A stretch of DNA of 33,903 nt from the NCBI RefSeq assembly GCF_902729425.1, contig NZ_CACVCH010000062.1, forward strand, positions 1 through 33,903, in the 5' to 3' direction. Below are positions 24,180 to 33,062 of this stretch, piece after piece. The notes under the pieces were generated by a model, which was given only the letters and a program-made list of their open reading frames with translations, had not been told where the DNA came from and did no database searches. This DNA is from Magnetospirillum sp. SS-4. GTDB lineage: Bacteria; Pseudomonadota; Alphaproteobacteria; Rhodospirillales; Magnetospirillaceae. Every line of letters begins with the position of its first letter. Within the stretch, counting starts at the first letter, position 1. The position numbers were made by a program, and so were the translations under genes.

Positions 24180-27100
24180 TCACGCCATCGCCTCCTTGAG
24201 GCGGGCGTCGCCGGCCACCCGCTCCACCGAGGAGCGGGCTACGGCCAGGAAGACAACCGGCGTGACGATGGTGTCGAGGATGGTGGAACTCATCAGGCCG
24301 CCGAAGATGACCACAGCGACGGGGTGGAGGATTTCCTTGCCGGGCTCGCCGCCGGCCAGCACCAGCGGCACCAGGGCCAGCGCCGCCACCAGCGCGGTCA
24401 TCAGCACCGGGGTCAGGCGTTCCAGCGAGCCGCGCACCACCATCTGGCGGCCGAACGCCTCGCCCTCGTGCTCGACCAGATGCAGGTAGTGCGACACCTT
24501 CATGATGCCGTTCCTGGCCGCGATGCCGGTCAGCGTGATGAAGCCGACCAGACTGGCGACGCTCATGGTCTGGTCGGTCAGCCAGATGGCGGCGACGCTG
24601 CCCACCAGGGCCATGGGGATGTTGCCCATGATCACCAGGGCCAGCTTGGCCGACTTGAAGTGGCTGTAGAGCACGACGAAGATGCCGGCCAGCGACAGCG
24701 CCGCCAGCAGGGCGATCAGGCGGCTGGCCTCCTGTTGGCTCTTGAACTGGCCCTCGTAGGTCACGTAATAGCCCTGGGGCATCGTCATCTCGCCCAGACT
24801 CTTCTGGACGTCGGCGATGATGGCGCCCATGTCGCGGCCCTGGGAATTCGCCAGCACCACGATGCGGCGCTGCATGTTGTCGCGGTTGATGATGTTGGGG
24901 CCCTTGGTTTCCACCACCTCGGCCAGCAGCGACAGCGGCACCTTGCCGGCCGGGGTGTCGACCAGGATCTGGCGGAAATCGGCGGCATGGGACCGCCAGT
25001 CCTCGGCCAGGCGCAGCACCACGTTGAAGGTGCGCTGGCCGTCGCGCACCTGACTGACGGTCTTGCCGTTCAAGGCCGCCTCCAGGGTCTCGGTCAACTG
25101 GTCCAGCGTCAGGCCGTATTTCCTCGCCTCGGCTCGGTCGAGGCGAATCTGGAGCTGCGGAATCAGCACCTGCTTCTCGACCTGAAGGTCGGCGATGCCG
25201 GCCACCTTGGCCATGCGCCCCCGCGCCTCCTCGGCCAGGGCGCGCAGGGTGTCGAGGTCGTCGCCGAAGATCTTGATGGCGATCTCGGCCCGGACTCCCG
25301 ACAGCAGGTGGTCGAGACGGTGCGAGATCGGCTGGCCGATATTGGTGACGATGCCGGGGATGCGGGCGAGCTGGGATCGCAGGTCGCCGAGGATGTCCTC
25401 GCGGCCGCGTTCCGACGGCCTCAGATCGACGTCGATTTCCGTGTAGTGGACGCCCTCGGCGTGCTCGTCCAACTCGGCACGACCGGTGCGCCGCCCGGTG
25501 GAAACGACCTCCGGCACCTCCAGGATCAGTTTTTCGGCGATGGCGCCGATGCGGTTGGATTCCGACAGCGACGAACCGGGCGGCAGCATGACGTTGACCG
25601 TCACCGTGCCTTCGTTGAAGGCGGGCAGGAAGGCGCGTCCGAGGAACGGCACCGAGGCCGCCGCCAGCACCACCAGCGCCGCCGCCGGCAAAATGACCTT
25701 GCGCGGATTGTCGAAGGACCAGTGCAGCAGGCGGGTGTCGGCCGCCTTCAGCTTGCGCACCAGCCAGGAATCGCCGTGGGCGACCGCCTTGGCCTTGGGC
25801 AGCAGGTAATAGGACAGCGCCGGGGTCACGGTCAGCGACACCAGGAGCGAGGCGATGATCGACACCACATAGGCGATGCCGAGCGGCGTGAACAGCCGGC
25901 CCTCGATGCCGGACAGCGCGAACAGCGGCAGGAACACCAGCACGACGATGATGGTGGCGTAGACGATGGAGTTTCGGACCTCGCTCGACGCCTGCCGGAT
26001 CACGTCGATGACCGGCAGCGGCACCGCGCGCTGGGCATTCTCGCGAAGACGCCTGAGGATGTTCTCGACATCGACCACCGCGTCGTCCACCAACTCGCCG
26101 ATGGCCACCGCCAGTCCGCCCAGGGTCATGGTGTTGATGGAGAGATTCATCTGCTGGAACACCAGGGCGGTGGCCACGATGGACAGCGGAATGGCGGTCA
26201 GGCTGATGAAGGTGGTGCGCATGTTCATGAGGAAGGCGAACAGCACGATGGTCACCAGGATGGCGCCGTCGCGCAGGGCCTCGACCACGTTGTCCACGGC
26301 GCGCTCGATGAAGTCGGCCTGCTTGAACAAGATGTGGTCGGCCTTCACGTCGGCGGGCAGGCCGCGCTTCAGTTCGTCCAGCGCCTTCTCCACCTCGTGG
26401 GTCAGGGTGACGGTGTTGGCGCCGGGCTGCTTTTGCACCGCCAGGATCACCGCCGGGGCGGCATTGACCGAGGCGTCGCCGCGCTTGACGCCGGGACCGA
26501 AGCGGACGTCGGCGACCTGGCCGACGGTGATGGCGGCGCCGTTGCGCCAGGCGACGACGGTGTCCTTGAGGTCGTCCACGCTGGTGGTCTGGCCGAGATT
26601 GCGGATCAGGAATTCGCTGGTCCGCTGTTCCAGGAAGCCGCCGGTGGTGTTGCTGGCGAATCCGGCCAATGCCTTGGCGAGATCATCGTAGGACAGGTTG
26701 AAGGCCGACAGCCGCGACGGCGACACCAGCACCTGATACTGCTTCACTTGGCCGCCGATGGGGATGACCTGACTGACGCCAGGGATCGACAGCAGGCGCG
26801 GCCGCACCAGCCAGTCGGCCAAGGTGCGGACATCCATGGGCGAGGTAGCGCCGGTTTCCGAGCGCATGCCCACCAGCATGATCTCGCCCATGATCGAACT
26901 TACCGGCCCCATGGTGGGCGTGATGCCCTGGGGAAGCTGCTCCTTGGTGGTCGCCAGCCGTTCGGCGACCAGCTGGCGGTTGCGGTAGATTTCGGTGTTC
27001 CAATCGAACTCGACATAGACGATGGCCAGGCCTACGCCGGAGGTCGAGCGCACGCGGGTGACTCCGGGGGCGCCGTTCATGGCGGTCTCGATGGGCCGGG

Positions 27101-27296
27101 TGACCAGGGTCTCGACCTCCTCCGGCGCCAGGCCCGCCGCCTCGGTCATGATGGTGACGGTCGGGCGGTTGAGGTCCGGGAACACGTCCACCGGCAGCTT
27201 GGCGAGCGTGAAGGTGCCGTAGACGGTGAGGACCAGGGCGAAGGCCAGCACGAACAGCCGGTTTTTCAGGCTGAACTCGATGATTTTGTCGAACAT
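24180..27296 (-). CDS. Heavy-metal-type RND efflux pump (CzcA/CusA family)
   Basis: A 1038-residue inner-membrane proton antiporter of the HME-RND group. It has twelve predicted spans: one at residues 13-33, a block of five near 340-500, another at 525-550, and the rest after 860. The large periplasmic loops fall between spans 1-2 and 7-8. The span-4 proton-relay motif AIGELVDDAVVDVEN (398-412) carries the acidic residues expected for metal-exporting RND pumps but differs from the textbook CzcA (DFGxxVDGAV) and CusA (AIGxMVDAA) forms. The metal is therefore not certain. ATG 27296 is three bases after the adaptor's stop, so the genes are tightly coupled. Confidence 0.95.
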   Translation of the reverse strand: MFDKIIEFSLKNRLFVLAFALVLTVYGTFTLAKLPVDVFPDLNRPTVTIMTEAAGLAPEEVETLVTRPIETAMNGAPGVTRVRSTSGVGLAIVYVEFDWNTEIYRNRQLVAERLATTKEQLPQGITPTMGPVSSIMGEIMLVGMRSETGATSPMDVRTLADWLVRPRLLSIPGVSQVIPIGGQVKQYQVLVSPSRLSAFNLSYDDLAKALAGFASNTTGGFLEQRTSEFLIRNLGQTTSVDDLKDTVVAWRNGAAITVGQVADVRFGPGVKRGDASVNAAPAVILAVQKQPGANTVTLTHEVEKALDELKRGLPADVKADHILFKQADFIERAVDNVVEALRDGAILVTIVLFAFLMNMRTTFISLTAIPLSIVATALVFQQMNLSINTMTLGGLAVAIGELVDDAVVDVENILRRLRENAQRAVPLPVIDVIRQASSEVRNSIVYATIIVVLVFLPLFALSGIEGRLFTPLGIAYVVSIIASLLVSLTVTPALSYYLLPKAKAVAHGDSWLVRKLKAADTRLLHWSFDNPRKVILPAAALVVLAAASVPFLGRAFLPAFNEGTVTVNVMLPPGSSLSESNRIGAIAEKLILEVPEVVSTGRRTGRAELDEHAEGVHYTEIDVDLRPSERGREDILGDLRSQLARIPGIVTNIGQPISHRLDHLLSGVRAEIAIKIFGDDLDTLRALAEEARGRMAKVAGIADLQVEKQVLIPQLQIRLDRAEARKYGLTLDQLTETLEAALNGKTVSQVRDGQRTFNVVLRLAEDWRSHAADFRQILVDTPAGKVPLSLLAEVVETKGPNIINRDNMQRRIVVLANSQGRDMGAIIADVQKSLGEMTMPQGYYVTYEGQFKSQQEASRLIALLAALSLAGIFVVLYSHFKSAKLALVIMGNIPMALVGSVAAIWLTDQTMSVASLVGFITLTGIAARNGIMKVSHYLHLVEHEGEAFGRQMVVRGSLERLTPVLMTALVAALALVPLVLAGGEPGKEILHPVAVVIFGGLMSSTILDTIVTPVVFLAVARSSVERVAGDARLKEAMA

Positions 27297-27299
27297 CGC

Positions 27300-28940
27300 C
27301 TATCTCCCGGCCTTGAGCTGTTCGATGCCCTGGGTCACGACCCGGTCGCCGGGCGCGACACCCTCGGCGATCTCGGCCAGCGGACCGATGACGCGGGCGA
27401 CCCGCACCGGACGGACCTCGAACACCTCGGGCGCGGTACGGACGAACACGACCTGACGGCCACCGACCTCGGCGACGGAATCACGGGGAACTGCGGTGCG
27501 CAGGGAAACGGCGCCGGTGGCCAGATAGACGTCGACCGGCATGCCGATGCTCAACGCCTCCGCCTGTCCGGCGGCCACCTGGAAGATGGCGTGGACGCCC
27601 TGGTCCACCGGATCGACCTTCGGGCTCCGGCCCAACAGCGTCAGCGGGAAGCTTTGATCCGGAACCAGCTTGCTGGCGGCGGTGGCGCCGGAGATGCGCC
27701 TGGCGACGGGCAAGTCATGGATGACCGCCTCGATCCGCAGCCGGGTCGGATCAACGATTTCCACCAGAACCCGGTCGGAAGCGACCACTTCGCCAGGCAC
27801 CACATGGACGTCGGTAACCAACCCGTCCACCGGCGCGGTCAGCAACTCACGCCCCAGCGCCGTCCCGGTGATCTGGCCGCGTTCCTTGCGCAATTGATCC
27901 AGCCGGATGCGGGTGGTCTCAACCTGCTTGGCGGGGACCAGATCGCCGAGTGTTACCTGTCGCGCCAGTTCCCGTTCGGTGATGTTGATTTCGCTGTCGA
28001 CGCGGGACAGCAAGGCGCGTTTGTCGCCTTTTTCCAGGGCGGACAGGGTGGGTTCCAGAACCGCCAGCACCTGGCCGCGCTTGACCTCCTGGCCGGGGAC
28101 CGGAATCGGGTGGGCGGGATCGGACACGACGCGGGCCGGCTGCGACGGCTGCACACGGGCGTAACCCGAGGGATCGGGGATCACCCGGCCGACCACGCGA
28201 ACGCTGTCGGCGGCCTGTTGCGGCTCGACCTTGACGGTGCGGATACCCAGCAGGAACTGGGTCGGCTTGGACATGGCGACGGGCGTTCCCGGCTGGGCCT
28301 GCGGCGGCGCGGCGGGGGCATCGCCATGATCCTCGCCGCCATGGGCATGGGCGGGATCGGCCAGACCCAGCAGGCCGAGCGCCAACACCGCCACGGCGGC
28401 CTTGCGATTGCGCCGGATCAGCGCCAGGCCGCCGGCCAGCAGAACCACGCCGGCACCGCCCGCGGCCCCGACCGCCTTCAAGTTCGATCCCATCGCCGGC
28501 GTGGCCGCCACCGGCCGGGCCGCCGCCTTGCGTCCGGCCGCCTCGATGAGGATCAGGTCATCCTTGCCGGCGGCGGAGACGATCAGGGTCACGTCCGTAC
28601 CGCTCTCGGGCGCGGCCCAATCCAGTTCGTAAACGCCCACCTCGCGAGTCGGCCTCGCCCGCCCTTGCCATCCGCCCACCTCGGCGTCGATGGTCGCACC
28701 GGTCACCGGCGCGTTGGTGTCGGCATCGGCCAGATAGAGGACGGTCTTGCCGGCGGCCGGATAGAGCACGGCCTGGAAGGCGGTTCCCTCGGCCCCGAAG
28801 CCGGATTGTTCGGTGACCACTGGCGTCGCGGCGGCGGGGGCGCCGTGGTCCTCGCCGCCATGGGCGAGCACCGCCGACGGCAGCGCCACGGCCAGCAGCG
28901 CGGCGGCGAGGCCAGAGCGGATGCGCTTCATCTGAATCAT
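27300..28940 (-). CDS. RND periplasmic adaptor (membrane fusion protein) with extra N-terminal module
   Basis: A 546-residue protein, longer than the usual 350-450. Order: signal peptide (1-26, ending AVLAHG); HGGEDHG metal-type motif (27-33); beta domain (45-135); transmembrane segment (156-175) followed by RRNRK; second hydrophobic segment ending ADPAHA; a second HGGEDHG (200-206). The adaptor proper begins near 220: barrel/lipoyl halves (ARVQPSQPARVV; GRELLTAPVDGLVTDVHVVPGEVV), a helical hairpin (ALEKGDKRALLSRVDSEINITERE) and C-terminal VAPGDRVVTQGIEQL. It links the RND pump to an outer-membrane channel. Start 28940 is chosen because AGGG lies nine bases upstream; 28946 and 28931 are alternatives. 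Confidence 0.9.
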   Translation of the reverse strand: MIQMKRIRSGLAAALLAVALPSAVLAHGGEDHGAPAAATPVVTEQSGFGAEGTAFQAVLYPAAGKTVLYLADADTNAPVTGATIDAEVGGWQGRARPTREVGVYELDWAAPESGTDVTLIVSAAGKDDLILIEAAGRKAAARPVAATPAMGSNLKAVGAAGGAGVVLLAGGLALIRRNRKAAVAVLALGLLGLADPAHAHGGEDHGDAPAAPPQAQPGTPVAMSKPTQFLLGIRTVKVEPQQAADSVRVVGRVIPDPSGYARVQPSQPARVVSDPAHPIPVPGQEVKRGQVLAVLEPTLSALEKGDKRALLSRVDSEINITERELARQVTLGDLVPAKQVETTRIRLDQLRKERGQITGTALGRELLTAPVDGLVTDVHVVPGEVVASDRVLVEIVDPTRLRIEAVIHDLPVARRISGATAASKLVPDQSFPLTLLGRSPKVDPVDQGVHAIFQVAAGQAEALSIGMPVDVYLATGAVSLRTAVPRDSVAEVGGRQVVFVRTAPEVFEVRPVRVARVIGPLAEIAEGVAPGDRVVTQGIEQLKAGR

Positions 28941-29122
28941 GGTCATGGTCCCTACTGCACGGGGATCGGGGTACCCTGGGCCGCGGTCAGGGCAGGGCAG
29001 GGCAGAGCGGGCGGATTCGATGGAGGCATGGGTGTCGACCGCTCCGCGCAGAGCCTCGGCTTCGCTCAAGGAAGCAGCCAGGGTGGCGGAAACCGGTATA
29101 CCCCAGGCCCCGATCGCGCCCT

Positions 29123-29138
29123 TGTAAAGTAATGTAAC
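29123..29138. promoter_or_regulatory. Direct-repeat site in the divergent efflux/sensor region
   Basis: TGTAA at 29123-29127 and 29133-29137 are spaced exactly 10 bp, within GTAAAGTAATGTAAC, where GTAA recurs every 5 bp. Response regulators of the OmpR type bind tandem half-sites one helical turn apart. The site lies between the adaptor gene and the kinase gene and could be the autoregulatory site of the regulator at 30586. Confidence 0.5.
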
Positions 29139-29215
29139 AAAGTGAAAGCCAGGGATGCGGAAGAGGCGATGGCCTGCCAAGATCAGCGTCGCCGGATCAA
29201 TCGCAGAGGCGGAAG

Positions 29216-30589
29216 ATGAGGAGACTGATCCCTGATTCCATCGCCGGGAGGACATTGCTGGTCCTGCTGGTGGGGCTGACCCTGTCGCATATGGCGAGTA
29301 CCGCCATCCTGTCATCCGACCGGCACGACGCCATCGCCACCACCAGCGACAGCCTGACAGCCGACCGGGTGGGCGCGTTCGCCCGCCTGCTGGATCAGGC
29401 GCCGGCGGTCGAACGGGATCGACTGGCCCGCAGCCTGGGCAGTCCTCTGTTGACCGTGTCGCTGGGCGATTCCCCCGCCATGTCCGCGACCCACCGCGAC
29501 GAGGTGGAGGTCGTTCCCGTACGCCAATCCCTGGAATCCCATTTCGGTTCCCTCGACCATGACCGCCTGCACGTCACCCGCCAGCGCCACGGCCACGCGG
29601 ACGGAGCCTCGTTCTGGTGGCGGCTGCTGAACGGCTTTCCCGACGAGGACGCCCTGCTGGTCGCCGTGCGGCTGACCGACGGGGCCTGGGCCACCTTCGA
29701 CCTGACCATGCCCGGCCCGCCGACCCTGTGGGCGCCCCATTCGATCCTGTCGGCGCTGGTGATGATTGCCGCCATCCTGGTGCTGGGGGGGTGGGCGGCC
29801 GGGTGGGTGTCGGCGCCGCTTGCCACCTTCGCCCGCGCCGCCGACCGGCTGGGCCGCGATGTCCACGCGGCCCCCCTCTCGGAACGGGGGCCGCGCGAGG
29901 TGCGCCAGGCCGTGGCCGCATTCAACGAGATGCAGGGGCGCATCCGCCGCTTCGTGGACGACCGCACCCGCATGCTGGCGGCCATTTCCCACGACCTGCG
30001 CAGCCCCATCACCCGGCTGCGCCTGCGTGCCGAGATGCTGCCCGCCACCGAATCCAGCCAGAGGATGCTGGCCGACCTGGCCGAAATGGAGGCCATGGTC
30101 ACCTCCACTCTGGAATTCGCCCGGGGCGAGGCGGGCGACGAGGAATCCGCGGCCATCGACCTCGCCGCCACTCTTGAGGCGGTATGCGACAACGCCACCG
30201 ACATGGGGCTGCCTGCCCAATTCGACTGGTCGGGGCGGCTGGTCTGCACCTGCCGGCCGCTGGCGATCAAGCGGGCGCTGGCCAACCTGGTGGAGAACGC
30301 CGCCCGCTACGGCGGCCGCGCCGTCGTCCATGCCCGCCATGCCGGGCGCGACGTCGTCGTCACCATCGACGACGACGGCCCCGGCATTCCCGAAGCCGAA
30401 ATGGAGAAGGTGTTCGCCCCTTTCTACCGCATCGAAGGCTCGCGCAACCGCAAGACCGGCGGCATCGGCCTCGGCCTGACCGTGGTCCGCACCATCATCC
30501 GCGCCCATGGCGGCGACATCCGGCTGGAAAACCGCAAGGAAGGCGGTCTTCGGGTGACGGTGACCATTCCGCAAGGGGAGGAGGCATGA
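29216..30589 (+). CDS. Sensor histidine kinase
   Basis: A 457-residue inner-membrane kinase. Span 1 is at residues 13-33, a periplasmic sensor loop at 34-175, and span 2 at 178-199; HAMP (200-250) and the kinase domains follow. The phospho-acceptor His259 is in AAISHDLRSPITRLR. The N box is NLVENAARY (near 357-365), then DDDGPGIP (G1), FYRIEGSRNRKTGGIGLGL (F and G2). The sensor loop has His109, 115, 119, 125 and 127 within twenty residues (HFGSLDHDRLHVTRQRHGH), a probable metal-binding patch. It overlaps the regulator gene (ATGA) and is divergent from the efflux operon. Sensing the exported metal is inferred. Confidence 0.95.
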   Translation: MRRLIPDSIAGRTLLVLLVGLTLSHMASTAILSSDRHDAIATTSDSLTADRVGAFARLLDQAPAVERDRLARSLGSPLLTVSLGDSPAMSATHRDEVEVVPVRQSLESHFGSLDHDRLHVTRQRHGHADGASFWWRLLNGFPDEDALLVAVRLTDGAWATFDLTMPGPPTLWAPHSILSALVMIAAILVLGGWAAGWVSAPLATFARAADRLGRDVHAAPLSERGPREVRQAVAAFNEMQGRIRRFVDDRTRMLAAISHDLRSPITRLRLRAEMLPATESSQRMLADLAEMEAMVTSTLEFARGEAGDEESAAIDLAATLEAVCDNATDMGLPAQFDWSGRLVCTCRPLAIKRALANLVENAARYGGRAVVHARHAGRDVVVTIDDDGPGIPEAEMEKVFAPFYRIEGSRNRKTGGIGLGLTVVRTIIRAHGGDIRLENRKEGGLRVTVTIPQGEEA

Positions 30590-31332
30590 CCGGGCCGCCC
30601 CACATCCTGGTGGTCGACGACGACCAGGAGATCGGCGCCCTGCTGAAGGAATTCCTGGGCATGCAGGGCTTCATGGTCACCACCGTCGGCGACGGCGCCG
30701 CCATGCGCAAGGCAGTCGAGGCAGGCCGGATCGATCTGGTCATCCTCGACCTGATGCTGCCGGGCGAGGACGGCCTCAGTCTGTGCCGCTTCCTGCGCGC
30801 CGCCACCCGCCTACCGGTGATCATGCTGACCGCCATGGGCGGCGAGACCGACCGGGTGGTGGGGCTGGAGATGGGCGCCGACGACTACCTCGCCAAGCCG
30901 TTCAGCACCCGCGAATTGCTGGCCCGCATCAAGGCGGTGCTGCGGCGGGTCAATGATCGAGGGCAGCCCGAGGGAGAAGCCGCCCTGGCCGCCCCGCGCG
31001 ATGCCGCGCACCGCGACGTCATGCACTTCGCCGGGTGGACCCTGGATTCCGGCCGCCGCCAACTTCGCTCCCAAGACGGGGTGCTGGTCGAAATCACCGG
31101 CGGCGAGTTCGACCTGCTGATGGCCTTCCTGCTCAACCCCCAGCGGGTGCTCAATCGCGACCAGCTCCTCGACCTCACCCGTGGCCGTGTTGCCGGTCCG
31201 CTGGACCGCACCATCGACGTGCAGGTGGGCAGGCTGCGGCGGAAGCTGGAGGTGGACCCCAAGACTCCCGAGCTGATCAAGACGGTGCGAGGCGGCGGGT
31301 ACGTCCTGGCGACCGAGGTTCGTCGCCCATAA
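30586..31332 (+). CDS. OmpR/PhoB-family response regulator
   Basis: A 248-residue two-domain regulator. The receiver (1-125) has the acidic pocket VVDDDQE, phosphorylated Asp55 in LVILDLMLPG, the switch Thr in MLTAMGG, and the Lys of YLAKPF. The winged-helix domain (150-245) has LVEITGGEFDLLMAFLLNPQRVLNRDQLLDL, then RTIDVQVGRLRRKLE as recognition helix and TVRGGGYVL as wing. ATG 30586 overlaps the kinase stop. It probably activates the divergent efflux operon, with the 10-bp direct repeat at 29123 as a candidate site. Confidence 0.96.
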   Translation: MTGPPHILVVDDDQEIGALLKEFLGMQGFMVTTVGDGAAMRKAVEAGRIDLVILDLMLPGEDGLSLCRFLRAATRLPVIMLTAMGGETDRVVGLEMGADDYLAKPFSTRELLARIKAVLRRVNDRGQPEGEAALAAPRDAAHRDVMHFAGWTLDSGRRQLRSQDGVLVEITGGEFDLLMAFLLNPQRVLNRDQLLDLTRGRVAGPLDRTIDVQVGRLRRKLEVDPKTPELIKTVRGGGYVLATEVRRP

Positions 31333-31348
31333 AGGTCATGTTCGAGGA

Positions 31349-31380
31349 GAAGGTGCCAGCGCGGTTCTGGCATCGCCTTC
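31349..31380 (+). terminator. Possible hairpin after the response-regulator gene
   Basis: GAAGG-TGCCAG (31349-31359) pairs with CTGGCA-TCG-CCTTC (31367-31380), giving 11 base pairs with a three-base bulge and a seven-base loop. No T-run follows, so termination is uncertain. Confidence 0.35.
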
Positions 31381-31420
31381 ATCCTGGCCGTAGTGACAAT
31401 TTACACCAAGGCTCATTGAT

Positions 31421-32320
31421 CAGAGTCTGTTTGAAAACGGCTTGAGCGCCTGAGGCTGGCGTGATTCAAGCTGTTGATGTGGAACACATCGACACGCGGC
31501 CGCATGGCTGCCATTGAAAAGAAGACGAAACGGTACCCCAGCGACCTGACCGACGAGGAATGGGGCGCGTTGGAGCCTTTGCTGCCGCAGCCTTCGGGGC
31601 GGGGACGCAAGCGGACGACTGACCTGCGCGAGGTGGTCAACGCCTTGCGCTACATGGTGCGGTCGGGCTGTGAGTGGCGAATGCTGCCGGTGCATTTCCC
31701 GCCCTGGCAGACGATCTACTGGTGGTTCCGCCGTTTCGTGCGCTCACTCCTGTTCCGCACCATCCATGACGTGGCGCTGATGATTGACCGTGAACGCGCG
31801 GGGCGGGAGGCCAGCCCCACGGCGGGTGTCATCGATAGCCAGACGATCAAGGCTCCGATGGCCGACAAGCGCGGTTACGACGCTGGGAAGAAGATCACCG
31901 GGCGCAAACGGCACATCGCGGTGGATACCGATGGGCGGTTGCTGGCCGTGAATCTAACCACGGCGGATATTTCCGACAGCGCCGGGGCCATGCCAATCCT
32001 CGACGCCATCCGCAAACGCTGGCCGTGGATCAAGCATTTCTTCGCTGATGGGGCCTACGACCGCCGCAAGCTGCTCGACAAGGCTGCGTTCCTTGATTTC
32101 GTAGTCGAGGTCGTCCGCCGTACCGACAACGACCCAGGCTTCAAGGTGATCCCGCGCCGCTGGGTGGTCGAGCGCAGCTTCGGCTGGCTAACCCGATATC
32201 GCCGCCTCGTCCGTGACTACGAACGCCGCCTCGACGTGTCCGAGGCCATGATCTTCCTTGCCATGGGAAACCTCCTTGTCCGTAGGATCAGTCACCCCTG
32301 ACATTCTCAAACGGACTCTG
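31421..32320. mobile_element. IS5-type insertion sequence, about 900 bp
   Basis: The ends are near-perfect inverted repeats: CAGAGTCTGTTTGAAAA at 31421-31437 and the complement of CAGAGTCCGTTTGAGAA at 32304-32320 (two mismatches in 17). They enclose one intact transposase. No clear target duplication is seen; the flanks read ...ATTGAT and ACATG.... Its size suits small IS5-family elements. Confidence 0.88.
31504..32301 (+). CDS. IS5-family transposase
   Basis: A 265-residue DDE transposase. The N-terminal domain YPSDLTDEEWGALEPLLP is the DUF4096 signature. The catalytic acids are in GVIDSQTIK (first D), FFADGAYD (second D) and RWVVERSFGWLTRYRRLVRDYE (E, with the Y-x2-R-x3-R context nearby). 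No frameshift is seen, so it is probably active. The start is taken at ATG 31504; ATG 31477, which gives a longer N-terminus, is also possible and neither has a good ribosome site. Confidence 0.93.
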   Translation: MAAIEKKTKRYPSDLTDEEWGALEPLLPQPSGRGRKRTTDLREVVNALRYMVRSGCEWRMLPVHFPPWQTIYWWFRRFVRSLLFRTIHDVALMIDRERAGREASPTAGVIDSQTIKAPMADKRGYDAGKKITGRKRHIAVDTDGRLLAVNLTTADISDSAGAMPILDAIRKRWPWIKHFFADGAYDRRKLLDKAAFLDFVVEVVRRTDNDPGFKVIPRRWVVERSFGWLTRYRRLVRDYERRLDVSEAMIFLAMGNLLVRRISHP

Positions 32321-32380
32321 ACATGTCTTCAGCGGCTATGGTCGCTGCCGCCACTCTGGGACGCATGGGTAAACTGATCC

Positions 32381-32700
32381 GTGGTGAGGGTCACCCACCG
32401 CGGCAACAGGTTTCATGTTGGAGCGGTCCACGACATCCTTTCTCGGACAGCCTATATCGGCACCCACTATTTCAACCGTCGGGAAGCGAAATCGAAGACG
32501 GAAAAGCCGAAATCCGAGTGGGTGGGGACGTCGGTGCCGGCCATCGTCGATGAAGAGGTGTTTCACCGCGTCCAGGCCAATCTGAAGGCCCGCAACCCGA
32601 AAAAGATAGCGCCGAGGACGGTCTCAGGGCCGACATTGCTGACCGGCGTCGCCACCTGTTCGGACTGTGGCGGCGGGATGACGCTGCGCACCGGCAAGGG
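32381..32700 (+). pseudogene. Large serine recombinase fragment (middle portion)
   Basis: About 107 codons show the Recombinase domain (GNRFHVGAVHDILSRTAYIG, EWVGTSVPAIVDEEVFHRVQ) and the start of the zinc-ribbon domain (LLTGVATCSDCGGGMTLRTGKGG). The catalytic N-terminal resolvase domain with its active serine is missing, and the zinc ribbon is cut after its first Cys pair near 32700. The frame begins just after a TGA. It is dead. Confidence 0.83.
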
Positions 32701-32702
32701 AG

Positions 32703-33053
32703 GCGCCTATCCTTGGCTTCTTCACCCTGAGCGCCGCGACGGTGGTCGCCGCCGACCTGCCGCCAGCGATGGAGAAACGCCTGCCGCGACATCCTATTCC
32801 GGCGGCACTGATCGGACGGCTGGCCGTTGATCTGACCGCTGCTGGACAGGGGCTGGGCAGTGTTCTGCTGGCCGATGCCGTCAAGAAGACCAAGGTGGCG
32901 GCGGAGACGGTCGCCATGTCGGTGATCGTCGTTGATCCCATCGACGATGGTGCTCAAGGATTCTACGCGGCGTTCGGGTTCCAGTCCCTGCGGGGACCAC
33001 AGAGACGGATGTTCATGGCCATCCATGGTGGTGCTGCCAAATCGGTGCAGTGA
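32703..33053 (+). pseudogene. GNAT acetyltransferase C-terminal fragment
   Basis: The frame from about 32703 reads GFFTLSAATVVAADLPPAME then RHPIPAALIGRLAVD, followed by the acetyl-CoA-binding loop GQGLGSVLL and AQGFYAAFGFQSL. This is the pattern of small GNAT proteins, often the toxin of DUF1778-GNAT pairs. About 60 N-terminal residues are missing because the sequence joins the recombinase fragment. A GTG at 32742 opens a 103-residue frame, but it lacks the first strands, so activity is unlikely. No DUF1778 antitoxin is present. Confidence 0.75.
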
Positions 33054-33062
33054 TCGGAATGA

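Noticed and set aside
24171-29132. Very long plus-strand open frame across the efflux operon
   Set aside because: It is the mirror of the highly GC-biased minus-strand pump and adaptor genes, with low-complexity Gly/His/Asp content and no domain.
31421-32320. Target-site duplication for the IS5 element
   Set aside because: The flanking bases do not match in any tested register, so a duplication cannot be claimed.
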